A stretch of DNA of 64,000 nucleotides from Pagrus major (taxonomy: Eukaryota > Chordata > Actinopteri > Spariformes > Sparidae), in assembly GCF_040436345.1 (NCBI RefSeq), contig NC_133223.1, positions 17,151,113-17,215,112 of the forward strand, written 5' to 3'. The first letter of the stretch is position 1. Each line of letters begins with the position of its first letter. Shown piece by piece: positions 1-46,800 of the stretch. The translations under genes and the position numbers were made by a program. The notes under the pieces are model-generated. The model was not told the origin of the DNA, ran no database searches, and worked only from the letters and a program-made list of their open reading frames with translations.

Positions 1-278
1 CGTAACCGCTAACTGCTGCTAACTGTAGCTAACTGTAGCTGCTGTTAGCTAGCTACCTCAGTTAGCCGTGCAGTAAGTGGTCCGGACTGGCAGATTGGAG
101 TGGTTTTAATAGACAGAATGGGCTGGGGCTAGCTGGTTAGCATGCTAACTTTAGTAGATATCTCAGCAACTCAGCACATAGACGTCTGTCATAACGTTAA
201 AACTATTATCTCCTTCACATTCTGTTGTTAGTTTTAGTTAATTTCTTTAAATAACAATTCTTACATATGTCACCTTTA
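1..278. mobile_element. MITE-like element, copy 1 (truncated by window edge)
   Basis: Shares a GCTAACTGCTGCTAACTGTA-type core and gctagctggttagcatgcta with the copy at 8973-9365, and ends ttacatatgtcaccttta, similar to the other copy's terminal inverted repeat. Confidence 0.7.
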
Positions 279-1492
279 GTGTACACACTGGCTGGGTGTA
301 GATGGAAATATGTGACTGTGTTTCTCATGTTTCACTGTCACATGTTATTTATAAAGCTCAGAGGACTTTACAGTCTCTACAACCTACTCCACCATCTTTT
401 CTTAGACCTTTGATCCACATGAGTGTTAGATGTTTGAGTCCATAACTTCAGTGAGATCCAGAGGTCCATCTGCACCACATTCAGAAAGGGAGTTTGAACG
501 TGTGCCCACTATATATGGAGGGAGTTATGTGTGTATTTATGTAACCATGTGATTCAGAGGAGTCGGTTTCATGTAACTATGTTTAAAATTAGACGGTGGG
601 AGGAGGGGGAGGGCCGGTGAGGTCGTCCCTCTATTTACACAAAATCCCGGCTGCGAGGAGAAACCGGACTCCATGACAGATCTGTGTTGATGGTTCAAAA
701 AAGGAAAACCTCTGTAAAGGTTGTGGGTGTGTCCCGCATCACATGTCCACAACACCAGAGTAGGATTTACAGTTGAATCTCCTTCCACCACGTGATGAGC
801 TGCGGGAAGATCCTCATTAAATATTCCATCTACGGCGGCCGCACTTCCTCTGCTGCGATTCATTTTTAAATGAGTTGTTTCCCGAGAGAGAGAACTGCTA
901 TCACACAGATTCAACAGTAATAAAAGGCAAAAAATAAATAAAATCTGCCAATCCACATAATGCTATTTCACTAAATTCTGAGTCCAAGATATTTTATAAA
1001 AATACCTCTTTTTTTCTACAATAATTGATGATATAGTAAATACGGCTTGATGCCAGTGAAAGCTGCTCTCTACACATGCATTGTATTGTAGGTAATCAAA
1101 AGGACTACTTCATAGACTAGTCTAACCCAAACTGCTTCAAAGAAAGAGCGCTAAGTTGTGTGTATGGGTGTCTTTTTAAGGCAAGGACATACTCAGAAGT
1201 CAAAGGAGCTGAGGAAAGATCTACATAGGAGTGGTACGATTGTTGCCCTGACAACCCAGCTTCGACAAGCACAATGAAGGTGATCCTACGGGATGTTTCC
1301 ATGGATGGGTGACCGTGCGGCGGTGCCACAGAAACCTCGACAGGGTTGCCGGGGCGTCGGGCCATCCCTCAGCTCTGCAGTCCATGCACACGGATGTTTA
1401 TCATTAACATGTTTCTCTTGAACACCTCATGGTGCATAGGTAACAGCCTTCTTGTCTGTGATGACGATGTGACGGACGTGTCGGTCCGTGTG
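1..1492 (-). other. osbpl6 3'UTR or 3' flank
   Basis: Downstream of the osbpl6 stop. Bases 1-278 are a transposon copy. The rest holds no recognisable gene. Overlapping open frames of 82 and about 108 ATG-started codons have no known match. An ATTAAA on the minus strand at 104-109 lies inside the transposon, and whether it is used is unknown. Confidence 0.5.
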
Positions 1493-35308
<33,816 letters not shown>

Positions 35309-35339
35309 GTTGGGCACCAGTTGGCTCCGTGGACCTCCC

Positions 35340-35401
35340 TCAGCACTGGGCCCCGCGGACCAGCAGCATCCTCTGACACACGCTCACAGCTTGCTGTTCA
35401 T
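35340..35401 (-). promoter_or_regulatory. Two upstream ORFs in the osbpl6 5' leader
   Basis: Directly after the acceptor, ATG at 35401 opens a 5-codon ORF ending at 35384. A second ATG at 35369 opens a 9-codon ORF (MLLVRGAQC) ending at 35340. Both lie before the coding ATGs at 35308 and 35263, so they may reduce or gate translation of the main frame. Confidence 0.7.
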
Positions 35402-35849
35402 CTGAAAAAACAAAGGTCAGGAAGTTACACCATCGCATCTACTTCACTTTCCTTATTTGTCGCAGTGCTGCTTATACCAGACACAGAGCCACACTGTCTC
35501 AAATCAAACAACACTTAGTCTGGTTTATTCCTTGAAGGGACGTGCGACTGAACTATGCAGAGCTCCATCAATTTCAGTATGTTAATCTAACTCACAGATG
35601 CTCAGTAGGGACGCCCTGAGAAATTCTCTGAAGCGTGGGTTTTTAAGATTCTTCTCATTACATGTGCATTACTGAACAAGCCTTTCATTATGCTTGCTAT
35701 TAGACTAGTGCAGCAAGTCGTCACATTTGAGAGCCGGAACCTGAGACATTATCATATTTACGATGGACAAATTGAGTAATCGACTTATTGTTTCAGCACT
35801 AACCTATATTGAATTGAGCCAATTACACTACTTTTGACTAATGAGAGGT

Positions 35850-36115
35850 TGTAGGTGTAGAATTTATGGGGCATTCAGGGGCAGAATTGAATACTTCTGA
35901 TTATGATATTGATGATTACGTTTTCATTAGTGTATAATCATCTGAAACTGAGAATCTTTGTGATTTCTTTATCTTAGAATGAGCCTTTTATACCTACAGA
36001 GGGAGTTGATCCTCTTCCACAGAGTCTGCCATATTGCTCCGCCATTTTTCTACAGTAGCCCAGAACGGGCAGACCAAACACTGGCACTGGAGAAGTTCTT
36101 TCGTGTTTTGTGTCC
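35850..36115. mobile_element. Teleost MITE, degenerate copy
   Basis: tacgttttcattagtgtata atcatctgaaact, agaatgagccttttatacct and ctacagtagcccagaacggg, shared in part with the copy at 42067-42300. Confidence 0.6.
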
Positions 36116-37484
36116 ATTAAAAAGGGTGGTAACACTTTATAATAACCATCATTGATAACTGGTAAATGTATAGTTACTTAAAATTAAAATAGTTATTTCA
36201 CTGTTTACAAACAATACTTTACTTTCTACAGACACTGAACTCTGTTTACAACCAGGAAATGTGGCAGATCATCATGTCAATTTGACTGCAGTCACTGCCT
36301 CCACTGCAGGAGGCTGAGATCAGCCCTCAGGACGGTGCAACATAAATCCTTAAACATCTAATTACCACCGTGATAATGATGGCAATTAGATGAGGATACC
36401 AAATCAATGTAGGAAAGTAGCTCGACTATCTTAAAGCAACGACTTTTGGTTTAAACTATGAACGCTTGGTTAACTTTAGCAGGCAGGGCCATATCTTGAA
36501 TAAATATACTAGATTTAAAATATCTTGTTAACCACATGTTCAGATAGCAACGGGGAGTTCTTGTTTTCATCATTAGGCATGGTACTGTGTTGCTCCATGC
36601 TGACTCCGATAATACTGCCTGCAGTGGAGCTGTGTAATTGTCTAAGCTCTCAGGAGGTCTCAGCACTGATAAAACATACATCGATCGCAAGATAGTAGAA
36701 AAAACAAACAGATAAACAAACCCTGCTCTATTCAGAAACCAATATACTGAGGATTTTATTGGACGCTTCCAAGGATAAATACCACAATACTTTTGATAAA
36801 ATATCTCCATGTTGATAATGTACTATATTGTAGGCAACTGATATAGCACTTAGAATCGGTTGATTAATTCATTTGATTTGATGACTGACTGCCAGTACAG
36901 CTGGCAATAAAAATGCATTTTAGTAAACCAGATATCTGACCTCCCTCCCTCACGAAGACACTGGATCAATACTGATCTGCATTCCAGAGAAGATCCTCTA
37001 CAACGTAAGGAAGAGATCCACAATGTTTAGGAGGATCTGGGGAGCCTTTATAGATGCCTTACTTCATCTAAATGTGATGGCTTTGTTGCTTTGCTTTCAT
37101 CTGGACCTAATTTCATTTTTACATCCTACCTTACATTCAAACTGAATTTTCAAACTTTTATATTATTTTTTTTGTTCAATACTAAGTGCTAAGAACCAAT
37201 CCAAATACAAAGGATTTTCAGGGATGGTGGGGGTTGCTTGTTTTTTGTCCTGTCATTATTAATTCAGAGGAGTATACAATTGTTTTTTGTTTCTGCTTTC
37301 TCTTTTTTTCCCTCATCAGTATTGTTAAAAAAATGCTGACTACAGAACAATCGTGCTCTGTCTCTATTTTCAACAATAAAAAAGTATTAAAAAATCAAAT
37401 GAATAAGCCAATTATTATAATAAATAATTTATTTTTAGGCAAAAATGCTAAAAAAAAAAAAAAAGAAAGCAAAAAAGATACCTT

Positions 37485-37596
37485 GGTTACAGCTTCTGAA
37501 TTGTGAGATTTGCTTTTCTTGTTTTTTGTGATAGTAAATTGAATATGTTTGGGTTTTGCGCTGTTTATCTGAAAACAAATTACCTGACATTACCTT
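37485..37596. mobile_element. Left half of a repeat interrupted by a later insertion
   Basis: agcttctgaattgtgagatt ... gaatatgtttgggttttgcg is the interior of the family seen at 27480-27797. It stops where the fold-back element starts. Confidence 0.55.
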
Positions 37597-38217
37597 AAAG
37601 GATAAATTCACCCAAAAATGAAAATTCAGTCATTATGTCATCCCTCTGCCAATGGAAGGTCAGGTGAAGTTTTGTAGTCACAAAACAATTCACAACAAAA
37701 CAGCGTTGCAGCATTCTCCTAAACAACTGAAGTAGATGGGGACAGAAAAAAGCAACAGAAAAAAACACATAAAATGGCTCCATACATCTTATCCAGAGTA
37801 ATCCAAGTCAACTGAAACCCTGGGATCCAAAATTGATATGATAAGATGTTATGTACACTCCTTTCAAAGCCAAAATCTTTACTGTAGCAGCTAAGCTAAC
37901 AGCGTGAGCACACACCCCATATGAAGTGGGTGTAAATGTTAATAAAGTCTTTTCAAATCAATTTGGGATCTCAGCGCTTCTAGTGACTTCGATCGCAGAG
38001 AACGAGCTGTATGGAGCTATATTTATTTATTTATTTTTTCACGTTTTAAAACACATCTTCATCTAGTTCAGTTGTTTAGGAGAATACTGCAACACTGTTG
38101 TGCTGTAATGCTCCAGAAATTATTTGGGGACTACGAAACACCACCCTACTTTACTATCGGCATGGGAGTGCGCAGTGAATGACTGAATTTTCTTTTTTGG
38201 GTGAACTTTTCCTTCAA
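37594..38217. mobile_element. Fold-back DNA element inserted in an older repeat
   Basis: Starts aaattcacccaaaaatgaaa attcagtcatt and ends aatgactgaattttcttttt tgggtgaac. The arms are inverted over about 200 bp (cctaaacaactgaagtagat versus atctagttcagttgtttagg). About 620 bp, non-coding. Confidence 0.8.
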
Positions 38218-38320
38218 GCTTTAGGAAATTCTGATCGACATTTGTCATTTTCTGACATTTTATATTGATTATTCACCAGATTAATTGATAAAGAAAATAA
38301 TTGTTAGTTGCTGCTCTAGC
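38217..38320. mobile_element. Right half of the interrupted repeat
   Basis: ctttaggaaattctgatcga catttgtc ... ttgttagttgctgctctagc continues the family interrupted at 37596. Confidence 0.6.
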
Positions 38321-39199
38321 TATGGTAGCCAAATTCACAGAGAATATACAGACTCATATCATGACACAATATTTAATTGCTACAAAAAACAGTTCTACAT
38401 AATGTTTCAACATTTTGTTTTATTTTATATCATTATTTTGGTGACTAGGTGAAGCCAAAGACTAAATCTAAATGGCCGATAAAGAAAACTGTGTGGCATT
38501 GCAGGATTATCAAGAGGCAGTGATACATATGTTGTGTGCCAGAGTCTTCATGTTCATTGCATACGACCCTGGAGCACCCTGTGGTTAGAGCTACAGGATG
38601 TGCTCTCCCATGTGTCAGGGAAACTCCCTCCACTGAGTCCACTGAACAGCTCTGCACACTTCAGCAGTAGACACTCTCACATGCAACTGTGCAGTGCACT
38701 CACACACTGTAATCTATAATTCAGATCCTTTAACAACGTCATCATCCCTGCCCTGTCTTAAGCCAACTGAGATCTAAGCTACTGTAAGACAGGGCGCTAA
38801 ATCCATTCAGGTAGTGTATTCCACTTAGCCTATTTAATAGATCCACTCTCCTTGACCTAATAAGGAAAAAGAAGGGGGAGTACATTTAGTGTAAACTTGA
38901 CTGTTTTAATACACTGTTCCATCTAGTTGGTAAACTTGGAGTCCTTTCAGGGGGATTAACTATAAATTAAAGACGTAGTCAGCCACCTAGGAGCACATGA
39001 AAAGGATCTCAAGATGCCAAAGCACATATAAAGCTGCTGTGAGTGAAAGTGAAGTGAAAACCTTTGCAGAAAACTTTGCCACTGTCAACACAAATTGCTT
39101 GTCACACTGCACATAAATCAAAACATGATGAAAACACTTTCATCATTTAGTGTAGCGCTGCAACTAACAATGATTGATATTGATTAAACTCAGGCGTTT

Positions 39200-39560
39200 T
39201 CCATTGAAGCTCCACAGCGTTGGATATCCCTGTACGAGGAACTTCAGACAGGGACAGTCAGCTCCTTCTTTTAAAGTTCTCCTCAAAACTTTCTTTTTTA
39301 ATCGTAAATCTGCTGTTGATCTGGCTTCTATCCCTCTTGTATTACATTTTTTTTTTTACGTGCTTTTATTGTATATTGGGTTTTATCATTTTTATTTGTT
39401 ATGTTGCTTTTATCTTGATTGTTTGTTCTATTTTATGTTTTGTTATTTCTGTATTGGCTGTGTGTACTGTATTGTTTTTGACCTAAAAGGCCCTTTGTAA
39501 TCCTTTTAAAACTTTTGTGTTTTGAAAAGAGCTTTACAAATAAAGTTTATTATTATTGGA
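39200..39560 (+). mobile_element. L2-like LINE 3' end with ORF2 C-terminal remnant
   Basis: The frame encodes PCTRNFRQGQSAPSFKVLLK TFFF, the LR.S.FK..LKT.LF terminus of L2-type ORF2. It is followed by a T-rich stretch and ttttgaaaagagctttacaa ataaagttt, the L2 tail. Confidence 0.7.
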
Positions 39561-41674
39561 TAAAATCAAAAAAATGCTCATCCCAATACCTTAGAGCCCA
39601 GTGGTGACTTCATCAAGACACTTATTTTGCTAAACCAACATGCCACAACACAATAATAATATTGCCAATTAATTTTCTGTTGATGAACTAAATGACTATT
39701 CATTGCAGCTCTAAATTACTGATTACATTTTGTTTGCCTCTTCAGGCAAAGGTTAATTGAAGTGAGTAATGCAGCGCTTTTGTAGTATAACCATTAGTGC
39801 AAAGAAGGCATGCAGATTTTTAGCAATTTCTTTAATTGATAAGCTGCTGCTTTAACAATCGATTATCAGTTAATCATTAGTAATATATGAAAGATGTTGG
39901 ACTTTTTTTCCATTAGAAAACTGTATAAACCACTAACATGATGTGTGTTCAATGCTAAATCAGACCAGGCTACATTAGGGGCTAAAAGAACAGATAAAGT
40001 TAACAGCAAGTTACTTGAGTGATGAACTAGATAACACGTAGTAATGACTTCATTTTAATGGCAGAGTTACCATCTGTTACTTTTCAACAACTGTCCCAAC
40101 AAAATCTAACCCATACTGAGGCTCTAAAAGGTGTGTGAAAGTGTAATAATATCAGTTTGTATTGAATTTCTTTTATATGTCTTTAATTGTCTGTTATTTT
40201 TTTTATATATTTGACAAGCAAGTATTTGGAATTTGTAACAAGATACTTCTTGTTGTGTTTGTGCCCATCTCTGATTGTCAGTTAACACATTTTTAATCGG
40301 TTAGATTCTTAACGGCAATTAATTGATTAATGATTAATCATGAACATCCCTAGTGCCAAGCATAGCCATCAATAGTAAACCTTCAGTGCACAAGAAAATG
40401 AAAGTGACAACTTGTCCGTGTGACTCCTGTTTAGATCAGTTTTGTTCTATACAAAGCCAGTTACCGTGTTGGGGAACGCCCGATCAGGACCTGATTAGTC
40501 ATGAGCTTAATCTTCTAAATCCAGTCACCATCATTATGGTCCTTTAAGCAGGAGGACAAGGCAGGCGCTGCCATGTGGATACTACAACAACACTTCTTAA
40601 ACACCTGGTCAAGACCTCAAGAACAATGTCAAAACAAACACTACTGACTGCACAAATGCACAAATGTGTTACTGTTAGTGATAAGTGTGTGGTAAACTGT
40701 GAAGAGCATACTCTTATCAGTGCAGTAAGGTCTGTGATTCTATCCTATTACTATGAAATGAAATGTGCTTTAAAAATTAAAAAAACAAGAGGCAACACTT
40801 AACTGGGATGAATGTAGAAGTAGCTTTTAAAAAAGCGTATCATTCATTGGTTTTGCTTTTATGTATTGCTATCCCTTATTGTTTTTACTGCTATGCTTGA
40901 CACCTTTTGTAACTGATGGTACCGTTTACTGATGGGTGAGTCTGTTTTGATGTAAATGCCTTTCATACACTGCAAGCAAACCTCTCAGGTGGGACAATAA
41001 AGGCTGAAAAGGACACAATGGGGAACTTTGAGTCAGTTTGCATGTTACAAAAACTTGTATGATGCTTAATACAAAAGGAATATAGTGTACACTGGAAATC
41101 TGAGCTCTCCAATTCCAGTCAAGAGAACAGACTATTGAAACAGTAGATAAACAGTGACATATCTGAAACATTGATAACGAAATTATTCTTTTATGAGGTT
41201 TTTGAAAAATGTAATATAATGTGATATGTTCTTTTGATGCACTTTATGCTCAAATTCCTTCACTAAAGGCCTGATTCAAAAATATGAGGCTCAGCATATC
41301 GGATGTGTTTGGGGCATTTCAAGATACTACAAACTACTAGACAAAGAGGAGCTTTCAGTGACATAAAGCCACAATGGCAGTAGTATGGAACAGTCTGGGG
41401 AAAGGACCCTTCTGTCCACATTCTTGTAATGCCTCTAGCTGGAAAAGGATGCCACTAAGCTTTAACGCCTTGGCCACATTCACTGCTACAATGAGGCTAG
41501 GCATCTTGTCTAACCAACCCATTGGTATTAGGATAAGGGTTGCAACGTATAGGGAAGTGTGGTATTTTGAAATGGACGAGAGGTATTGCAAAACTTGGTA
41601 AACGTATGTAGCACATACAGGATGTGTAACTTATATGGTGATGGTCTGCATGGCACATTTCTGTTGTTTTTTTT

Positions 41675-42070
41675 TAAAGGTGCACTATGTAGTTTTGTGG
41701 AAGACATTTTAAGATAAAGAAGAAGAGACAGATCTTCATTGACTGATTTTTTATGTCTGAACAAACTAAATAAACAAACTCACTTCGTTTTCATGACTGA
41801 ATAAACAAACTGACCTTAAAGGACAACACAAATACAATCATAGTGTTTTACTTTGTTTGTATGTGGCGGACCCTGCCACCTTTCTAGCTTCACACAGTGT
41901 TCTGGGGACCTTATTTTCCTCTGAGAACAGCTTGTTTATTCAATTATGTAAAAAAAATTGTATTGTATTGTATTGTATTATTAGAGTTTGTATTATTACC
42001 TCATTAATATTGTAAATATTAAAATTCTGAGTTTGAATTTCTTCTACAAAACTGCATAGTGCCCCTTTAA
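41675..42070. mobile_element. MITE with clear inverted ends
   Basis: Starts aaaggtgcactatgtagttt tgt and ends acaaaactgcatagtgcccc ttt, inverted repeats of about 23 bp. It contains a (TATTG)n pentamer run at 41959-41980. Confidence 0.85.
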
Positions 42071-42300
42071 AGGTCCAGTGTAAAGGATATAGGGGGGCAT
42101 CAGGAGGATCTATTGGCAGAAATTAAATGTAATATTCATAATTATGTTTTCATTAGGGCATAATCACCCGAAATTAAGGATTATTTTGTTTTTGATGTCT
42201 TACATGTTGCACTGTCATGTTTGCGTGAGATGTGGGGTGTTCAGTTGGTTTCAATCTACAACCACACACTAGATGCCACTTAATCCTTCACACGGTCCAG
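42067..42300. mobile_element. MITE abutting the previous element
   Basis: Starts aaaggtccagtgtaaaggat and ends taatccttcacacggtccag, imperfect inverted ends. The interior shares gttttcattagggcataatc with 35850-36115. Confidence 0.7.
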
Positions 42301-44642
42301 TTCAATCTATACAAAAGTTGACAGCAATACACGGCTACATATATTTTGGTGTGTGGTGATAGAATAAAGGTGTACAAAATGATATAATTTCATATCTAGA
42401 GAGAGAACGGAGGAGACGGTTTTTGAAAAGCTTAAGACAACATACTGTACATTCATTTAAAAACATGTAGCGTCTTTGTTTGTGCCAATGCATTACACAC
42501 TACAGAGAATTCTTGATGAAAATTAGCCTATCCTCTGCCTAATTTCCTCACAGTTGTGTGGCTCCAAGTCCATTAAATTTCTAAATCAGCAAGGAAAATC
42601 TTTCACTTTCCTTTCCCCTCTCTCTCATTCACCCCGAACTGCATTCTCAGCTAAATCTCACACACGAAATAAGTTCTGTCCATCTCATTTTACGCTCCAG
42701 AAAAGCAGCAGTATTTGGGGGTATAGGGTTTTCCCAAATCAGAAGTAATGATGAAAACTGTCAGAGAGATGTTCTCGGGAGAAAATCATTTAACCTCAAC
42801 CAGTGCCGTCAACTGATTTTATACCCTGGAATAAATTTCTTGCTAAATTTAATGACACACGGGCTCGTGTTTGTAGAGGGTTCATTAACTGAGACTCTGG
42901 AGACAGTTAACCAAAACAAGCTGAGTAAACAACTGTAATAATTGGGCATAAACAGGAGACAAGACTTTATTTGTGACAATTCTGCTGTCTGCTGTAGCAG
43001 CATTTGCAACCTATACCTAGTTTATATACGTCATTAAAACTAAGACATGAAGGGAAAAAAACTTTTGTAGTGTTGAATCAATGGCATAAAAAATACTTTT
43101 TTGTTCTTCAAAAGCCAACACGTTTCGACCACTACGTCATTAAAACTAGGCATTAAAATGTACTATTGGGTGCCCCTTAATTATGTGCTGGTGCACCTAA
43201 ATAAAAAAGTAAGGCACACCAGTGCAACCGGTGTAACCAGGGTGGAGCCATGTTTTAATATTTGTGTCGACCAACGGGATGTTATAGAAATACAGTCCAA
43301 CATATATGGCTGAGAGCACAGCTTCGATGCCTGTGATCATATGAATGATATTAGGGAGTTTATTCATGATTCCCTCTAACCTTAAAGTCTTGAGGACCTT
43401 CGTTAAGTTTGAGCAGGTCAGTACAGTGACAACCTCGAGCTTCGGGTTCAGTCACCTGCGATTACAACGACTGTATCTGCACTACTGAAATGACTTTGAA
43501 CAAGATGCTAATTTCTGACAGACTCTGGGGCTTTTCTACAGCCGAATGTGTGCTGTGACCTTAAGGGGTGTTGGCGAGTGAAAAGTCAAATTTCTCCTGC
43601 AGGGATCAATAGAGTATTACGAGTAAAGCAGTGACTATCATCTGTCCTGACGTGGGTCAAGCCAGGAAGAAGCAGGCAGAGCTGTCTGGAGGGAGGTTCA
43701 GAGGACCGCAGTAATCCCACTATCTGTGTGCCCTCCTCTGTGAGATCTCAGAGGGATGAAGAAAATAAACTTGAGATTTTAGACACCCAATATGTCAAGC
43801 AGCACGGCAAGACCCAAAGCCAAAACAAACCAGTGAAAATAATAAGAAGGGAGCAGCCAGAGATCACTTTCTACTCTCTGTCTCGATGTTCACTGCTGTT
43901 AGTGCACATTAAAGCCACACAAACATTAATGGCATCACTCATCACTAACATGTAATACGATAAAGCATGATGGTAACTGTGCCTTAATAGGGGCGGAAAG
44001 ACATTCATGTTTGTGTTGTCACCACATCCAAGCCACCCACAATATCACATTATCGACCAGCACTCTACAGTGAACCAAGTTTGCTGATCTCCCCTCTCTG
44101 TTGCATAATTAAAGCGGACCAACAAAAGTAGACTCGTGTCCCAGGGTTATATTACAGGGTCTTCAAGGACACCTATTGTCTGAATTTACAACTGGCTAAT
44201 AATGCATATCGATCAGCGCGGCAGTGTTTTGACTGTTTACCTGGGTGTTCAATAGCAGCCTTAATGGAAGTAGATCTTGTGTGACATGTGGAAGCAGTGA
44301 GCAGCATCTCTTTAAAGTAGGTCTGTCTTTTTTCCTTTTTTTTTTAACTAACTGGACACAGCCAGTTTATCCTGCGCTGGCTGCACACATTACATCATCT
44401 AGGTAGAGCTGGGCATCACACTGAAATACTTTTGGAGTACTCACTGACTTGTGCCCATATTGGGAACAGAGACAAGCTGAAAGTTGGCACTGAATTCTTG
44501 TTCAGATCCTGGGGCCATCTTTTTAAGACATGTCCTTCTGCAGTTTCTCCATCAAGGAATCACTGAGGGATTTTTAGATGTTTGGCTCACTTTGTTGAGT
44601 GGTAAAAAGGTTTTAGAAGAAAACCTGTTTATATCCAGCAAA

Positions 44643-45005
44643 TTAAAGCATCATTATGTAACTTATTTACCTTAAAATAACAGCTTCAAAATCATGTTGA
44701 TGGTACAATGTCTTGTAATAGGGTGAATGGTGTCTCTGTCTCTGCCACTCCACCCCCCATCACTTCTTTCTGCACTATGTAACTTCAGTGAGAGGGTAGG
44801 ATCACAGCATGTTTACTTCAACTACAGGTTAACAACACATAACATTGTAATGACGTAATGAGTTTTGTTTGTAGTTAGCACCTACATTTCGTGTGACAAG
44901 TTGTTACAGACCTGGGATTAGTGTTTATGACAGTGGTGTTGCCCCCCAAAACTGTGGGGGCACTAAATCGCACAAAATCCTAATTTCTACATAATGTTGC
45001 TTTAA
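44643..45005 (-). mobile_element. MITE copy A (inverted relative to copy B)
   Basis: Ends ttaaagcatcattatgtaac and tctacataatgttgctttaa are inverted repeats. The whole body is the reverse complement of 47268-47572, with long near-identical runs such as gtaccatcaacatgatttt in copy B. Confidence 0.85.
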
Positions 45006-45089
45006 GGTATAACAAAAAGTATGGAACTAAAAATGTGTAATCATTAGAAAGTATCATGTTGATACTGGCATCTATAAATTTTGAATGAT

Positions 45090-45265
45090 ATGATGTAGAG
45101 CTGCATCGATTTTGATTAGCTGTCAATTATGAAATTAATCTCCAACTATTTTGATAAAGTGATCAATGGATGTATTTTCTCTATTTTTCACTGACAATTT
45201 TCACCATTTTCAGACGTTTAATAGACCAAACAACTAATCGATTAATCGACCGATAATAACAGAAA
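45090..45265. mobile_element. Shortened 'ctgcaactaac'-family repeat
   Basis: agagctgcatcgattttgat ... aacaactaatcgattaatcg accgata. Both termini are present with an internal deletion. Confidence 0.5.
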
Positions 45266-46440
45266 ATGAACAAGTGAATGGTGATTATCAAGAACAAATC
45301 ATTAAAGCAAACCAAAGGGACAGCTATCCATGAGTCATAGGCCTTAAAACCACAGATGAGTCTGGCAACTGCTTTAATTTGTAAAGGACTTTGCGCTTGA
45401 ATGTGTCAGCTAATTAAATGAGTCAGAAAGAGTAATTATCTGCTTTATTCCTTACTGTCACGTGGCAAAAAAAAACAAAAAAACAATCTGAACCCAATAT
45501 TTTGAGCATCAAAGTGAGATTGGCCTCTATTTTCTCCCTCTATCAAAAGGATGAGGCACATGAGCTGTGCACAGACTTCATCTTAAATGGGACATGGACA
45601 CCTTCAGCAGGAGGGCTCCTCAGTCCGGGCCAAGAAATATATCAGAAAATCAATCATCACTGCTGATCAAAGCAGCATCTATTCAACAAAGCATGCCAGG
45701 GACAAACCACTAAGGCATCAAGCTTCCCAGTTCCCCTCTGCTCTTCTTTAATTTATGTGTTTTTTTTTTAAAACAACTGCAAAGTCACTGTCTGACCTTC
45801 AATTGAAAAAAAAGGGGGCAGAGTGATACTGTGGGGCAATCCTGTAAGTGACAGAAGTTGGCTAACTTTCAATTAGTTGGCATCTAAACACTGACAGCAT
45901 AATCAGCGTGGAAAATGAAGGATGACGAGTTCAGATCATGCGGATCGATAACAGTCTAATATGTTGAGGATGGTGTCGTGTGATGGGACGGCGGGAGAAG
46001 CCGTGAAGCTCAGTTGAAAAGGTGAAAATGTCAGTGACGCATTACGTTTACATCGTCAAAGTCAGTGGCAGAGTTGGCTGCCGGGCTGTGTTATTACTCC
46101 ACTACAGCATCCATGTTTAGGGGTTTGCCAATACATGATAATGCAAACCAGGGATGCTGGGACGCGCTTGTTTTGATACACGGTCGGAGGAGGGGGTCAT
46201 CTCATCCCTGTGTAAGACTAGCAGCAGCTAGCTAAAGTCAGCGGAGGCTAGGTGGAAATGTCTGACTGGTCCTCCTCGGTGATTCACTCTGGATGCAAAT
46301 ACAAAAGGATGAGATGCTGTGGTCCCTGAATGCAGCACCACGGCGGATGGTTTCATTAACACAGCATTGTTATGACACGGTGGTCTCCTCTGTATCAGCA
46401 CGACTGGCACTGAGGAGAGAGATAAAGCGTATTGCCTTAC

Positions 46441-46800
46441 CACAGATGCGGTGTGATGACCATGTCTTTACAGTTCTTGGCGCAGGAAACAATCGGGGGG
46501 GTCTCCCTTGACTGGGCAGAGATCCCCAGCTCCTCAAAGACAGGCGGCGTCCATAGCGGTCCACACCGAATATGTCTGTTTCTTCGTGTCAAAGACGTGC
46601 GGACGACAATGAATCACGGAAAGTCAAAAAACAAAAAGTGCTGTGTTTGCCCGTTTCCTTGAATGCGGGCTGTGATGCTCTCAGCTCAGCTCAACTGCAC
46701 TCCGGTCGCTCCTCCCTGCAGCAAGATCGGCTTTGAGCGGGAAGAAATCGCAGGACTGGATCGAACCGTGGCTCGTCACAAAACACGGAAGTGGAGTCAC
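46441..46800 (-). promoter_or_regulatory. osbpl6: Predicted osbpl6 promoter and non-coding first exon
   Basis: Upstream of the start-codon exon, a strong minus-strand donor catctgtg|gtaagg ends a possible exon at 46441. The 46.44-46.82 kb stretch is visibly richer in G+C and CpG than its AT-rich surroundings, as expected for a promoter. The transcription start is not placed. If this exon joins the exon at 35401, its leader carries two extra short upstream ORFs (ATGs at 46553 and 46473). This is inference from splice signals and base composition only. Confidence 0.5.

Larger units (their letters stand above)
35402..46440 (-). other. Predicted 5' intron of osbpl6
   Basis: About 11 kb separating the predicted non-coding first exon from the start-codon exon. 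It is AT-rich with several transposon remnants (35.85, 37.5-38.3, 39.2, 41.7-42.3, 44.6-45.0 and 45.1 kb). No open frame in it resembles a known protein except the LINE tail at 39.2 kb. Confidence 0.5.

Noticed and set aside
537..956. 139-residue minus-strand open frame with a hydrophobic, signal-like start in the osbpl6 3' flank
   Set aside because: The hydrophobic start depends on a GTG codon. The first ATG comes 31 codons later and leaves a sequence with no recognisable family.
1117..1365. 82-residue minus-strand open frame just after the osbpl6 stop
   Set aside because: Has an ATG but no similarity I recognise and lies in the expected 3'UTR.
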